From the NCBI GenBank assembly GCA_029226975.1, contig JAQXZB010000108.1, forward strand, positions 1-34,406: DNA of 34,406 bases, read 5' to 3'. The DNA is from Clostridiales bacterium. Lineage in GTDB: Bacteria > Bacillota > Clostridia > UBA1381. Of this stretch, positions 25,986 through 33,735 are shown piece by piece (within the stretch, counting starts at the first letter, position 1; each line of letters opens with the position of its first letter). Made by a program: the position numbers and the translations under genes. The notes under the pieces were generated by a model, which saw only the letters and a list, made by a program, of their open reading frames with translations, was not told where the DNA came from and searched no databases.

Positions 25986-26014
25986 TTGACATAAAATGAC
26001 AAATATGGTATAAT
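25986..26014 (+). promoter_or_regulatory. Consensus promoter of the cas operon
   Basis: TTGACA at 25986-25991 and TATAAT at 26009-26014, spacer 17: a perfect sigma-A consensus. The predicted start near 26021 lies after the ATG at 26019, which supports the GTG start of cas3 at 26049. No other strong promoter is seen until the array leader. Confidence 0.85.
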
Positions 26015-26048
26015 TAACATGACATATTTGAAAAAAAGAGGGATTGCC

Positions 26049-28202
26049 GTGGCTGATAAATACATAGCGCACAAAACTGAAGCGGGAGATGAACAAAGTC
26101 TTAAAACACATCTTGAAAACGTGGCACAGCTTGCCGAGGAATATGCGGTGGACGAATTTAAGGAATATGCCCGATTGTGCGGACTTATGCATGATCTGGG
26201 AAAGTATACGCAGGCGTTCCAAAATCGAATAAACGGGACAGGACCTCGTACGGAACACGCAAGATACGGAGCCCAGGAGCTGCATAAAAATAAGCTTAAT
26301 ACATACATACCCATGCTTGAATACTGCATTGCAGGGCATCATACGGGACTGTGCGACGGAGGAAGCAGAAGCGATTTGCCCGATACACCTACACTGCATG
26401 GGATTTTAAAGCGGGATACGGAGGATTATTCCGCCTTTCAAAATGAGATTTCTTATCAGCTTCCCGAAGATACAATAAAAAAAATGGTTATATGCGGCAA
26501 TGACCGGGAGGAGAGCATTGAACGCTATGCATTTTTGACAAGGTATATATACTCATGTCTTACAGATGCGGATTTTATCGATACCGAAAGCTTTTGCGCG
26601 CCGGATACAAAAAGGGGACTGCCCGGAGATTTTGCGGCGGCGTATGACGCGGTGTGCAGAAAGCTTGGGGCATTTGTACCCGAAACAGAGCTTCAAAAAG
26701 CCAGGAATAAGCTGCAGGAGCAGGTATATAAAAGTGTTGAGGAAAATAAGAGTATATATATTGTGGATATGCCTACCGGCAGTGGAAAAACTCTTTGCAG
26801 TATAAAGGCGGCGCTTAAACAGGCTTTGGACGAGGGAAAAAAGCGCATTATTTATGTTATACCCTATGTGAGCATAATCGAGCAGACCGCGGAGATTTTT
26901 CGTTCTGTTTTCGGTGATGTTCTGCCTGTGGTTGAGCACCATTCAAATTTTGATTTTGATGATAAGGATGTTAACGAGAACGAATCGGAAAGAGAAAAGC
27001 TGAAGCGAAGCTGTGAGAACTGGGACGCGCCGCTTATAGTGACCACAAATATACAGTTTTTTGAATCGCTGTATCATCACAAAAGCAGCAGATTAAGAAA
27101 GCTTCATAACCTGGCTCAAAGTGTAATTGTGTTTGATGAAATACATATGCTGCCCACGCAATATATCAAGCCTTGTATGCGGGCGATAGGCTATATAACA
27201 AGGTATCTGCACAGTACGGTGCTGCTGATGTCGGCAACCATGCCGGATTACGGGCATTTGCTTGAAAAATATGCCGACAAGGATGAGTGTGTATATGCGG
27301 TGAAAGATAAATCATGCTTTGACGCATTTAAAAAATGCCGCTACAGCTTTATCGGCGAGGTGTCGGCTGAAGGTCTTGCGGATAAGGCAATGCAGTGTAA
27401 AAATGCTCTTATAATTGTAAACAAGCGTGAAACGGTAAGACAGATTTATAATCTGTGCAAAGATGCTTGTGAGGTGTATCAACTGTCTACCTATATTACT
27501 CCCGAGCACCGCTCAAGGATTATCTCGGCAATTCGTGACCGTCTTAACAGAGGTGAGCGGATAATAGTTATATCAACCTCGCTTATTGAGGCGGGAGTGG
27601 ACTTGGATTTTGAAACGGTATTTCGTGAAAATGCGGGACTTGATAATATTATTCAGTCCGGCGGTCGCTGCAACCGGGAGGGCAGAGCAAAAACCGGTGA
27701 TGTGTTCGTGTTTGAAACGTCGGCTGTAACAAGAGAAATTCAGCTAAAGGCGAATATAACAAGAAGCCTGTTTAACGAATTTGAGGATATTACTTCACAG
27801 GAATGTGTGAGGGAATATTATGACAGACTTTTTGCGGTGTATGATGAGGAAATTGAAGAAAACAGCATTGCCAATCTTGCCGGAAAAAATATAAATGTAT
27901 ATGAAATACCATTTAGGCAATATTCGGAAAATTTCGGATTTATACAAAACGAAACCTGCGCTGTGGTAATACCCGGTAAAGAAAACCAAAATCTGCTTGA
28001 TGAGTTAAGCTTCGGCAAGCTTTCGGTTAAGCGTCGGCTTCAGAAATACTGCGCTTCGCTGCACCGATATGAGCTTGATGAGTTTATGAAAGTGGGACTT
28101 ATAAAGCAGCTTCCCGGAGGCGTGTATGTGCTTACAAACAGCGATTATTACGATGAGTATTCGGGTTTGGATATGCATAAGGAAATGAATTATTGTATTT
28201 AA
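26049..28202 (+). CDS. cas3: CRISPR-associated nuclease-helicase Cas3 (type I-C)
   Basis: A 717-aa fused HD-nuclease/DExH helicase that degrades DNA opened by Cascade. The HD domain is N-terminal: LMHDLGKYTQAF with His48-Asp49, EHARYGAQEL, and AGHHTGLCDGG. The helicase follows with MPTGSGKTL around residue 241, the DEIH box in VIVFDEIHMLP near 363, LLMSATMP (motif III), and motif VI in QSGGRCNREGRA. GTG 26049 is used as start because AGAGGGA lies 5 bases upstream and the promoter would begin transcription after the alternative ATG 26019. First gene of the operon; a small hairpin separates it from cas5c. Confidence 0.95.
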   Translation: MADKYIAHKTEAGDEQSLKTHLENVAQLAEEYAVDEFKEYARLCGLMHDLGKYTQAFQNRINGTGPRTEHARYGAQELHKNKLNTYIPMLEYCIAGHHTGLCDGGSRSDLPDTPTLHGILKRDTEDYSAFQNEISYQLPEDTIKKMVICGNDREESIERYAFLTRYIYSCLTDADFIDTESFCAPDTKRGLPGDFAAAYDAVCRKLGAFVPETELQKARNKLQEQVYKSVEENKSIYIVDMPTGSGKTLCSIKAALKQALDEGKKRIIYVIPYVSIIEQTAEIFRSVFGDVLPVVEHHSNFDFDDKDVNENESEREKLKRSCENWDAPLIVTTNIQFFESLYHHKSSRLRKLHNLAQSVIVFDEIHMLPTQYIKPCMRAIGYITRYLHSTVLLMSATMPDYGHLLEKYADKDECVYAVKDKSCFDAFKKCRYSFIGEVSAEGLADKAMQCKNALIIVNKRETVRQIYNLCKDACEVYQLSTYITPEHRSRIISAIRDRLNRGERIIVISTSLIEAGVDLDFETVFRENAGLDNIIQSGGRCNREGRAKTGDVFVFETSAVTREIQLKANITRSLFNEFEDITSQECVREYYDRLFAVYDEEIEENSIANLAGKNINVYEIPFRQYSENFGFIQNETCAVVIPGKENQNLLDELSFGKLSVKRRLQKYCASLHRYELDEFMKVGLIKQLPGGVYVLTNSDYYDEYSGLDMHKEMNYCI

Positions 28203-28204
28203 TA

Positions 28205-28219
28205 CGGGATACTATCCCG
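28205..28219 (+). other. Hairpin between cas3 stop and cas5c ribosome binding site
   Basis: CGGGAT-ACT-ATCCCG is a perfect 6-bp stem with a 3-base loop, starting 2 bases after the cas3 stop and ending just before AAGGAGGA of cas5c. It has no T-tract, so it is not a terminator. It may keep the ribosome site single-stranded or mark an RNA-processing point. Confidence 0.5.
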
Positions 28220-28234
28220 AGTAAGGAGGATAAA

Positions 28235-28957
28235 ATGAGTTATGGATTTAAAATAATGGTAAGCGGAGATTATGCTTGTTTTACGAATCCGGCGATGAAG
28301 GTTGAAAGGGTGAGCTATGACGTGCCCACACCGGGAGCGCTGGAGGGGCTTTTAAAAAGCATTTACTGGAAGCCTGCCATACGGTATGAGATTGATAAAA
28401 TCATAGTTTTTAATCCGATTGATTTTATCAATATACGCCGCAATGAGGTGACGGACAAGGTCAGCTTATCAAAGGTGAAAAAGCAGATGAAAACCAAAGT
28501 GGAGGAGGCGGACATATGTACTAAAGATACAATTATGCAGCGCGGCGGCATGGTTTTAAAAAATGTACTCTACGGAATTGAGTTTCATTTTGAGCTTACC
28601 GGAATAAGGAGCGAAAACGGTGACGAAAATCGGGAGAAGCATTATAATATTTTGTTAAGGCGTCTAAAGAACGGACAGTGCTTTCGTCAGCCGGTACTGG
28701 GCTGTCGCGAATTTTCGGTAAGAAGCATTGAACCGGTGGATGAATTTCCCATGGATAAAATATCACCGTCGCTTTTGGGTGACAGGGATTTGGGGTATAT
28801 GCTTTATCGAATGAATTTTAAGGATAAGGGCAGACCCAAAAACGATGACTGGGAGGAGAGAAAATTCTCGGACGATGCCGACGCTTCTTTTTACAGACCG
28901 CATATGATTGACGGTGTGATAGATGTAGAAAAATACAGGGGGACGGTAAAATGCTGA
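28235..28957 (+). CDS. cas5c: Cas5c (Cas5d), Cascade subunit and pre-crRNA endoribonuclease
   Basis: A 240-aa RAMP protein. In type I-C this subunit replaces Cas6: it cuts the repeat hairpin at its 3' base and stays on the 5' handle. The N-terminal RAMP strand (YGFKIMVSGDYACF) is followed by the Cas5 signature YDVPTPGALEGLLKSIYWKP; the Tyr of SIYWKP sits where the catalytic Tyr of characterised Cas5c lies, though I have not aligned it. A Gly-rich/basic stretch at IMQRGGMVLKNVLYGIE precedes the second half. ATG 28235 has AAGGAGGA at proper distance; an in-frame TTG at 28193 inside cas3 is not credible. The end overlaps cas8c by 7 bases. Confidence 0.94.
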   Translation: MSYGFKIMVSGDYACFTNPAMKVERVSYDVPTPGALEGLLKSIYWKPAIRYEIDKIIVFNPIDFINIRRNEVTDKVSLSKVKKQMKTKVEEADICTKDTIMQRGGMVLKNVLYGIEFHFELTGIRSENGDENREKHYNILLRRLKNGQCFRQPVLGCREFSVRSIEPVDEFPMDKISPSLLGDRDLGYMLYRMNFKDKGRPKNDDWEERKFSDDADASFYRPHMIDGVIDVEKYRGTVKC

Positions 28958-30729
28958 TAAATGCGCTTAATCAATATTATGATATGCTTTCCCGTGCCGG
29001 CAAGGTATGCCCCGAGGGCATTTCAAAACAGAAGGTCAGTCATATGATAATGCTTCGTCCGGACGGGAGCATAAGCAGTATTACGGATATACGAAGACAG
29101 TCAAAGCCTGATAAAAAAGGCAAAACAAAGCTTGAAATGCGAGAGATTGACTTGCCCGAAAGAACACAGAAGCCCGGAATAGATTTTAATATAATAGAAC
29201 ACAGACCGCTCTATATTTTCGGCCTGAATTACGATAAAAAAACAGGTGAGTTTTCGCCGGAGGATAAAACCATGAAGGCGAAAAAATCACATGAGTGCTT
29301 TGTAAAAGGAAACCTTGATTTTACCGAGGGTATGAGTTCTGAAATTGTAAAAGCTTACAGAAACTTTATAAGCCGCTGGAAGCCTGAGGAGGAAACCGAA
29401 AATAAGCATCTAAAACAGCTTGGCAAGGACTATGACGGAGGGTATTTCTGCTTTGCTCTTGACGGAAATACAAAATGCACGCTCCATGATATGGACGGCG
29501 AGATAATGAAAAAGGTTTTAAACAGCCCAAATACAGCCGCCGAGCCGGACGGAATATGTGCCGTAACGGGAGAATGGGACCAAATTGCCCGTATACATGA
29601 TAAGGTACAAGGGATTGCAGGAGGACAGGCTTCGGGCTGTTCCCTGGTATGCTTTAAGGGTACGGCGGTAGAGTCATACGGAAAAACACAGTCCTATAAC
29701 AGCTCAATATCTCAGTCAGTGATGAAACGATATACACAGGCGTTAAACATTTTGCTTAAGGACAGAACCCATAAAATGTACCTTGAGGATTTAACTGTTG
29801 TGTTCTGGGCAATGAGCGAGGATGACAGTGCGGAAACCGATATGTTTTCCATGCTTATGGAGGGGGATAAGGCGGACTCAGAGCAGACGGATAAAGCAAT
29901 CTTTAATGCAATGCGGGAGCTTGGGCAGGGAAGACAGGCGGATTTGGCGGCTCTTAATATTGACGAAAATGTCGAGTTTTACATTGCCGGGCTTGCTCCG
30001 AATAATTCAAGGATAGCGCAGAAGTTCGTATACCGCGACAAATTCGGGAAAATATTTGAAAATCTTGCAAGGCATCAGGCTGATATGCTTTTGGAGGACA
30101 CAAAGGCACAGATACCGCTGTGGCGTATATGCAGTGAGCTTAAGTCGCCCAAAAGCAATAAGGAAAAAACACCGCCGCCGCTTCTGTCGGCAATGTTTAC
30201 GGCAATACTTAACGGAACAAGATACCCGGATGCCTTGCTCGAAACTGCAGTGAGACGTGTAAAAACGGATAAATTTGTAAATTATGTTCGTGCGGGAATA
30301 ATAAAGGCCTGCATAAACAGAAAAGTAAGAATAAATAATGAAACGGAGGAAATAAAAATGGCGTTGGACAAGGAAAATATCAATCAGGCGTATTTGTGCG
30401 GAAGATTGTTTGCAGTGTTGGAGCGAGTGCAGAAAAATGCGGCAAAGACCAAGCTTGACCGCACAATAAAGGACTCATACTTTGCCTCGGCATGCGCAAA
30501 GCCGGCAACCGTATTTCCAAAGCTTATGGTGCTTGCTCAGTATCATCTGGGAAATGATGATTTTGCGGTAGCGGACAATAAGCTTATGGGAGAAATAACG
30601 GACAAGCTATGCTGTGAGTTCCCACAGACGCTGCCCTTAAATGAACAGGGCAGATTTATCCTGGGATATTATCACCAAAATCAAGATTTTTACAAAAAAT
30701 CTTCTGATAAAACCGAGATTTCGGAGTAA
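28951..30729 (+). CDS. cas8c: Cas8c (Csd1), large Cascade subunit
   Basis: A 592-aa type I-C large subunit that recognises the PAM and unwinds target DNA. Csd1 landmarks: the N-terminal MLINALNQYYDMLSR, GKTQSYNSSISQSVMKRYT in the middle, FYIAGLAPNNSRIAQKF around residue 340, and the terminal RFILGYYHQNQDFYK. ATG 28951 overlaps the cas5c stop and has AGGGGGA upstream, indicating translational coupling. The last 123 codons carry an internal start for a separate small subunit. Confidence 0.95.
   Translation: MLINALNQYYDMLSRAGKVCPEGISKQKVSHMIMLRPDGSISSITDIRRQSKPDKKGKTKLEMREIDLPERTQKPGIDFNIIEHRPLYIFGLNYDKKTGEFSPEDKTMKAKKSHECFVKGNLDFTEGMSSEIVKAYRNFISRWKPEEETENKHLKQLGKDYDGGYFCFALDGNTKCTLHDMDGEIMKKVLNSPNTAAEPDGICAVTGEWDQIARIHDKVQGIAGGQASGCSLVCFKGTAVESYGKTQSYNSSISQSVMKRYTQALNILLKDRTHKMYLEDLTVVFWAMSEDDSAETDMFSMLMEGDKADSEQTDKAIFNAMRELGQGRQADLAALNIDENVEFYIAGLAPNNSRIAQKFVYRDKFGKIFENLARHQADMLLEDTKAQIPLWRICSELKSPKSNKEKTPPPLLSAMFTAILNGTRYPDALLETAVRRVKTDKFVNYVRAGIIKACINRKVRINNETEEIKMALDKENINQAYLCGRLFAVLERVQKNAAKTKLDRTIKDSYFASACAKPATVFPKLMVLAQYHLGNDDFAVADNKLMGEITDKLCCEFPQTLPLNEQGRFILGYYHQNQDFYKKSSDKTEISE
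30358..30729 (+). CDS. cas11c: Cas11c small subunit, translated from an internal start in cas8c
   Basis: Within cas8c, in the same frame, ATG 30358 is preceded by GGAGGA at 30345-30350, 7 bases away. It gives a 123-aa helical protein beginning MALDKENINQAYLCGRLFAV and ending in the Cas8c C-terminus. The sequence around this start is identical for 17 bases (from GGAGGAAA to ATGG) to the start region of cas7c, which is strong evidence of real initiation. Internal translation of Cas11 from cas8 is established for type I-C, I-B and I-D. The product forms the inner belly of the Cascade complex with Cas7. It is normally missed by gene callers because it lies inside another gene in the same frame. 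Confidence 0.87.
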   Translation: MALDKENINQAYLCGRLFAVLERVQKNAAKTKLDRTIKDSYFASACAKPATVFPKLMVLAQYHLGNDDFAVADNKLMGEITDKLCCEFPQTLPLNEQGRFILGYYHQNQDFYKKSSDKTEISE

Positions 30730-30772
30730 ATTTTTCAATCGTAACCAATATAAATTAAAGGAGGAAATAAAA

Positions 30773-31636
30773 ATGGAAGCTATTAACAACAAGTATGAAT
30801 TTACGGTACTCTTCGATGTGGAGAACGGAAACCCCAACGGGGATCCGGATGCGGGGAATATGCCCAGAGTGGATCCGGAAACCTCATACGGGATAATAAC
30901 GGATGTGTGCATAAAAAGAAAAATACGCAATTACGTAGAGCTGTGTATGGAGGGTAAGGAGGGCTATAATATTTTAATAAAGCCGGATAAATCCCTTAAT
31001 TCAAAGTTTACCGAGGCATATAAAGAAAGCAGCTTAAAAACGGGACAAAAGGGAAAAAATCCCGATGATGTCAAGGCTGCAAGAGATTATATGTGCGAAA
31101 ATTATTTTGATGTAAGGACATTCGGTGCCGTAATGAGCACCGGAAACGATCCCTGCGGAATTGTAAGAGGTCCGGTGCAGATTAACTTTGCAAGAAGCAT
31201 AGACCCGGTATATATTCAGGATATTTCCATTACACGTCAGGCGCGCACAACGGAGGACAGAATGGAAACGGGCGAGACGGAAATGGGAAGAAAGAGCATT
31301 ATTCCGTATGCGCTCTACCGCGTTGACGGATATGTTTCGGCAGCCCTTGCCCAAAAGGTGACCGGCTTTAGCGAAGATGATATAGAAATTTTGTGGAAAG
31401 CAATTATAAATATGTTCGAGCATGACAGAAGCGCCGCAAGGGGCAAAATGTGTGTAAGAAAGCTTATTGTGTTTAAGCACGAAAGCCCTCTGGGCAATGC
31501 ACCGTCACATACGCTGTTTGACAAGATAAAGGTTTCAAAAAAAGACGGAGTGGTATCTGCACGCTCATACGAAGATTATGAGGTAAGCATTGATGCCCGG
31601 ATGCCGGACGGAGTTTACATAGAGGAAAAGCTGTAA
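30773..31636 (+). CDS. cas7c: Cas7c (Csd2), Cascade backbone subunit
   Basis: A 287-aa RAMP protein that polymerises along the crRNA. Signatures are NKYEFTVLFDVENGNPNGDP at the N-terminus, YFDVRTFGAVMSTG in the middle with the FGAV motif, and GPVQINFARSIDPV followed by SITRQA. ATG 30773 is taken because AAAGGAGG lies 8 bases upstream; longer in-frame extensions run back into cas8c. It lies 43 bases after cas8c, the largest gap within the effector genes. The stop codon overlaps the cas4 start by one base. Confidence 0.95.
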   Translation: MEAINNKYEFTVLFDVENGNPNGDPDAGNMPRVDPETSYGIITDVCIKRKIRNYVELCMEGKEGYNILIKPDKSLNSKFTEAYKESSLKTGQKGKNPDDVKAARDYMCENYFDVRTFGAVMSTGNDPCGIVRGPVQINFARSIDPVYIQDISITRQARTTEDRMETGETEMGRKSIIPYALYRVDGYVSAALAQKVTGFSEDDIEILWKAIINMFEHDRSAARGKMCVRKLIVFKHESPLGNAPSHTLFDKIKVSKKDGVVSARSYEDYEVSIDARMPDGVYIEEKL

Positions 31637-32283
31637 TGATAAACATACGCTCAATACAGCATTATATGTATTGTCCTCGGAGATTTGGTCTGCTTGAGAT
31701 AAATAAGGACTGGGCGGAAAATGTGTTTGTTGTTAAAGCAAATCTCATGCATGAGAGAGTACATTCGGGAAGTCACGATTACAGAAGCGCCAAAAAAATT
31801 GAAATGAGCTCGGTAGCGGTTTACAATGATGAGCTTGATTTATATGGTGTAACCGACTGCATTGAATTTGAAAAGTCCTCAGCCGGAAATGAAATTGAGG
31901 GATTGGAGGGAAAATATAAAGTTCATATAATTGAATATAAGCCCAAGCAGCCAATGTCGGGTGAAATACGGGAAACCGACGCTATTCAGGTTTTTGCGCA
32001 AATGCTGTGTGCAGATTATGTGTGGAACTGCAAAAGTGACGGTTATGTGTATTATGCGGATACAAGAAAAAGAGTAAAGCTGCCGCTTCGGGAGGAGTTT
32101 GACAGATATTATGCGCTGCTTAAAGAGCTTATGCAAAACATGAAGAATTGTATGGAAAGCGGCGTAATTCCTCCGCGAGTAAAGGGACAAAATTGCAGCG
32201 GGTGCTCCGTAAAGGATGTATGCATGCCGGCAAATAAGAAATATGAGGTTAAAAAGCTTGTAATGAGCGAGGAGGACATATGA
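31636..32283 (+). CDS. cas4: Cas4, Fe-S exonuclease for spacer acquisition
   Basis: A 215-aa RecB-like nuclease with a 4Fe-4S cluster; it trims prespacers and checks the PAM together with Cas1-Cas2. Cys13 in YMYCPRRF and Cys187, Cys190 and Cys196 in NCSGCSVKDVC are the cluster ligands. The nuclease core shows GVTDCIEF (Asp), HIIEYKPKQP (Glu-x-Lys) and the QVFAQMLCADY helix. ATG 31636 overlaps the cas7c stop (TAATG) and the end overlaps cas1 through ATGA, so translation is coupled throughout the adaptation genes. Confidence 0.95.
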   Translation: MINIRSIQHYMYCPRRFGLLEINKDWAENVFVVKANLMHERVHSGSHDYRSAKKIEMSSVAVYNDELDLYGVTDCIEFEKSSAGNEIEGLEGKYKVHIIEYKPKQPMSGEIRETDAIQVFAQMLCADYVWNCKSDGYVYYADTRKRVKLPLREEFDRYYALLKELMQNMKNCMESGVIPPRVKGQNCSGCSVKDVCMPANKKYEVKKLVMSEEDI

Positions 32284-33302
32284 GAAAGTTGTTAAATACT
32301 TTGTATGTTACCGATGAAAACATATATCTCACACTGGACGGAGAAAACATTGTGTGCAAGGCGGATAACGAGGTGAAGCTCAGACTGCCGTTTTCAAATC
32401 TTGAGGGGATTTTTTGCTTTAGCTATTTGGGCTGTTCTCCGGCGCTTATGGGTAAATGTGCGCAGTACGGTATTCCTATAAGCTTTATTTCGCCGTCGGG
32501 ACAGTTTCTTGCCAGGGTGCAGGGGAAAAGCAGAGGAAATATTCTTTTGAGAAAAAGACAGTTTGAGTTGTTTAAAGAACCGCCGAGTGTGCTTTTGCAA
32601 AATACTGTGGCGGCAAAGCTTGCAAATACCCGAAGCGTCATAAAGCGTACATTGAAGGATTATCCTCAAACAGATGAGGACGGCGAGCTAAGCGGTTGTA
32701 TAAAAAAGCTTACCGATTATATTGAACAGGTATATAATGAAGAAAATCCAACTGCAATACTCGGTATAGAGGGGAGCGGGGCAAAAGCGTATTTTGATAT
32801 ATTTAACCGGCTTATTTTAAAGCAAAAAGAGGATTTTTGCTTCGTCATGCGAAGCAAAAGACCGCCGCTTGACAGAGTGAATGCGGTTTTGTCATTTATG
32901 TATACCATTCTTACGCTGGATTATGCTGCCGCACTTGAAAGTGTCGGATTAGACAGCTATATGGGTTTTTATCATACACCGAGACCGGGCAGAGAATCTC
33001 TTGCCTGTGATTTGGTTGAGGAGGCAAGATGTATAGCGGAAAGATTTGTGCTGACTGCGATTAACCTAAAAATACTTCAGGCAGATGACTTCGAAACTCA
33101 AATAAGCGGGGCGGTTTTTCTGAATAAGGACGGAAAAAAGAAAATACTCACAAAATGGCAGGAAAAGAAACGCAGTGATATTATGCATCCGTATCTTAAG
33201 CAGAAAATCCAGCTGGGACTTTTGCCGTATGTGCAAAGTACACTCCTTGCAAAGTACATAAGGGGAGAGCTTGATGAATATCCCTGTTACATAGTGAGGT
33301 GA
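32280..33302 (+). CDS. cas1: Cas1, CRISPR integrase
   Basis: A 340-aa metal-dependent integrase that inserts spacers at the leader end. The metal ligands are visible: Glu164 in GIEGSGAKAYF, His232 in GFYHTPRPGRESLACD and Asp244 at the end of that segment. The N-terminal beta domain begins LLNTLYVTDENIYLTLDGEN, as in type I-C Cas1. Starts inside the cas4 stop (ATGA). Ends 5 bases before the cas2 ATG. Confidence 0.96.
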   Translation: MRKLLNTLYVTDENIYLTLDGENIVCKADNEVKLRLPFSNLEGIFCFSYLGCSPALMGKCAQYGIPISFISPSGQFLARVQGKSRGNILLRKRQFELFKEPPSVLLQNTVAAKLANTRSVIKRTLKDYPQTDEDGELSGCIKKLTDYIEQVYNEENPTAILGIEGSGAKAYFDIFNRLILKQKEDFCFVMRSKRPPLDRVNAVLSFMYTILTLDYAAALESVGLDSYMGFYHTPRPGRESLACDLVEEARCIAERFVLTAINLKILQADDFETQISGAVFLNKDGKKKILTKWQEKKRSDIMHPYLKQKIQLGLLPYVQSTLLAKYIRGELDEYPCYIVR

Positions 33303-33307
33303 TCGAT

Positions 33308-33598
33308 ATGATGACTTTGGTAAGTTATGATGTGTCAACCGTAGATGCAGCCGGACGAAAACGCTTGCACAAGGTTGCAAAGGAATGTGTAAACTACGGT
33401 CAGAGGGTTCAGAATTCGGTATTTGAGGTTGATGTGGATTATTCGACATTTTTGAAGCTAAAGGATAGGCTGATTAAAATTATTGATAAGGATAAGGACA
33501 GCCTAAGGTTTTATTATTTGGGCAACAATTGGAAGAACAAGATTGAGCATATAGGTGCAAAGGAGACATATGATCCTGAGGGCGCGCTTATATTGTAG
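33308..33598 (+). CDS. cas2: Cas2, adaptation complex subunit
   Basis: A 96-aa ferredoxin-fold protein that bridges two Cas1 dimers. VSYDVSTVDAAGRKRLHKVA with Asp8 after the first strand, then NYGQRVQNSVFEVDVD, is typical of type I-C Cas2. ATG 33308 is chosen because GTGAGG lies 8 bases upstream; ATG 33311 is possible, and GTG 33299 overlaps the cas1 stop but would sit on the ribosome site. Last gene of the cas operon; the leader follows at once. Confidence 0.95.
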   Translation: MMTLVSYDVSTVDAAGRKRLHKVAKECVNYGQRVQNSVFEVDVDYSTFLKLKDRLIKIIDKDKDSLRFYYLGNNWKNKIEHIGAKETYDPEGALIL

Positions 33599-33735
33599 CA
33601 GCGAACCCATGATAAAAGTGATTTTCCGGGGAGGTTCGCCGCAAAAAGAAGGGTATTTTGCCGTTTTAGCGGCAAAAATACAGTAATAGTCCGCTTCATG
33701 TGGGTGCAAACGAGATATTTTATACAATATCTAGG
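33599..33735 (+). promoter_or_regulatory. CRISPR leader
   Basis: The 137 bases between cas2 and the first repeat contain no gene. Three inverted repeats are seen: GCGAACC (33601-33607) with GGTTCGC (33633-33639), TTTTGCCG (33656-33663) with CGGCAAAA (33670-33677), and AGATATT (33713-33719) with AATATCT (33726-33732), the last ending 3 bases before the first repeat. CATGTGGGTGC at 33697 resembles the middle of the repeat. The repeat orientation (ATTGAAA-like end distal) and cas2 position make this the acquisition end. I cannot assign a promoter for the array with confidence. Confidence 0.85.

Noticed and set aside
26019-26048. ATG start for cas3 at 26019
   Set aside because: It lies before the predicted transcript start and has no ribosome site; GTG 26049 has AGAGGGA.
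25961-26399. Minus-strand frames of 122 and 138 codons over the start of cas3
   Set aside because: They oppose conserved HD-domain codons and have no supported start; the cas3 promoter occupies the same region.
30641-30772. Upstream extension of cas7c into cas8c
   Set aside because: The extension is the cas8c C-terminus in another frame; the strong ribosome site places the start at 30773.
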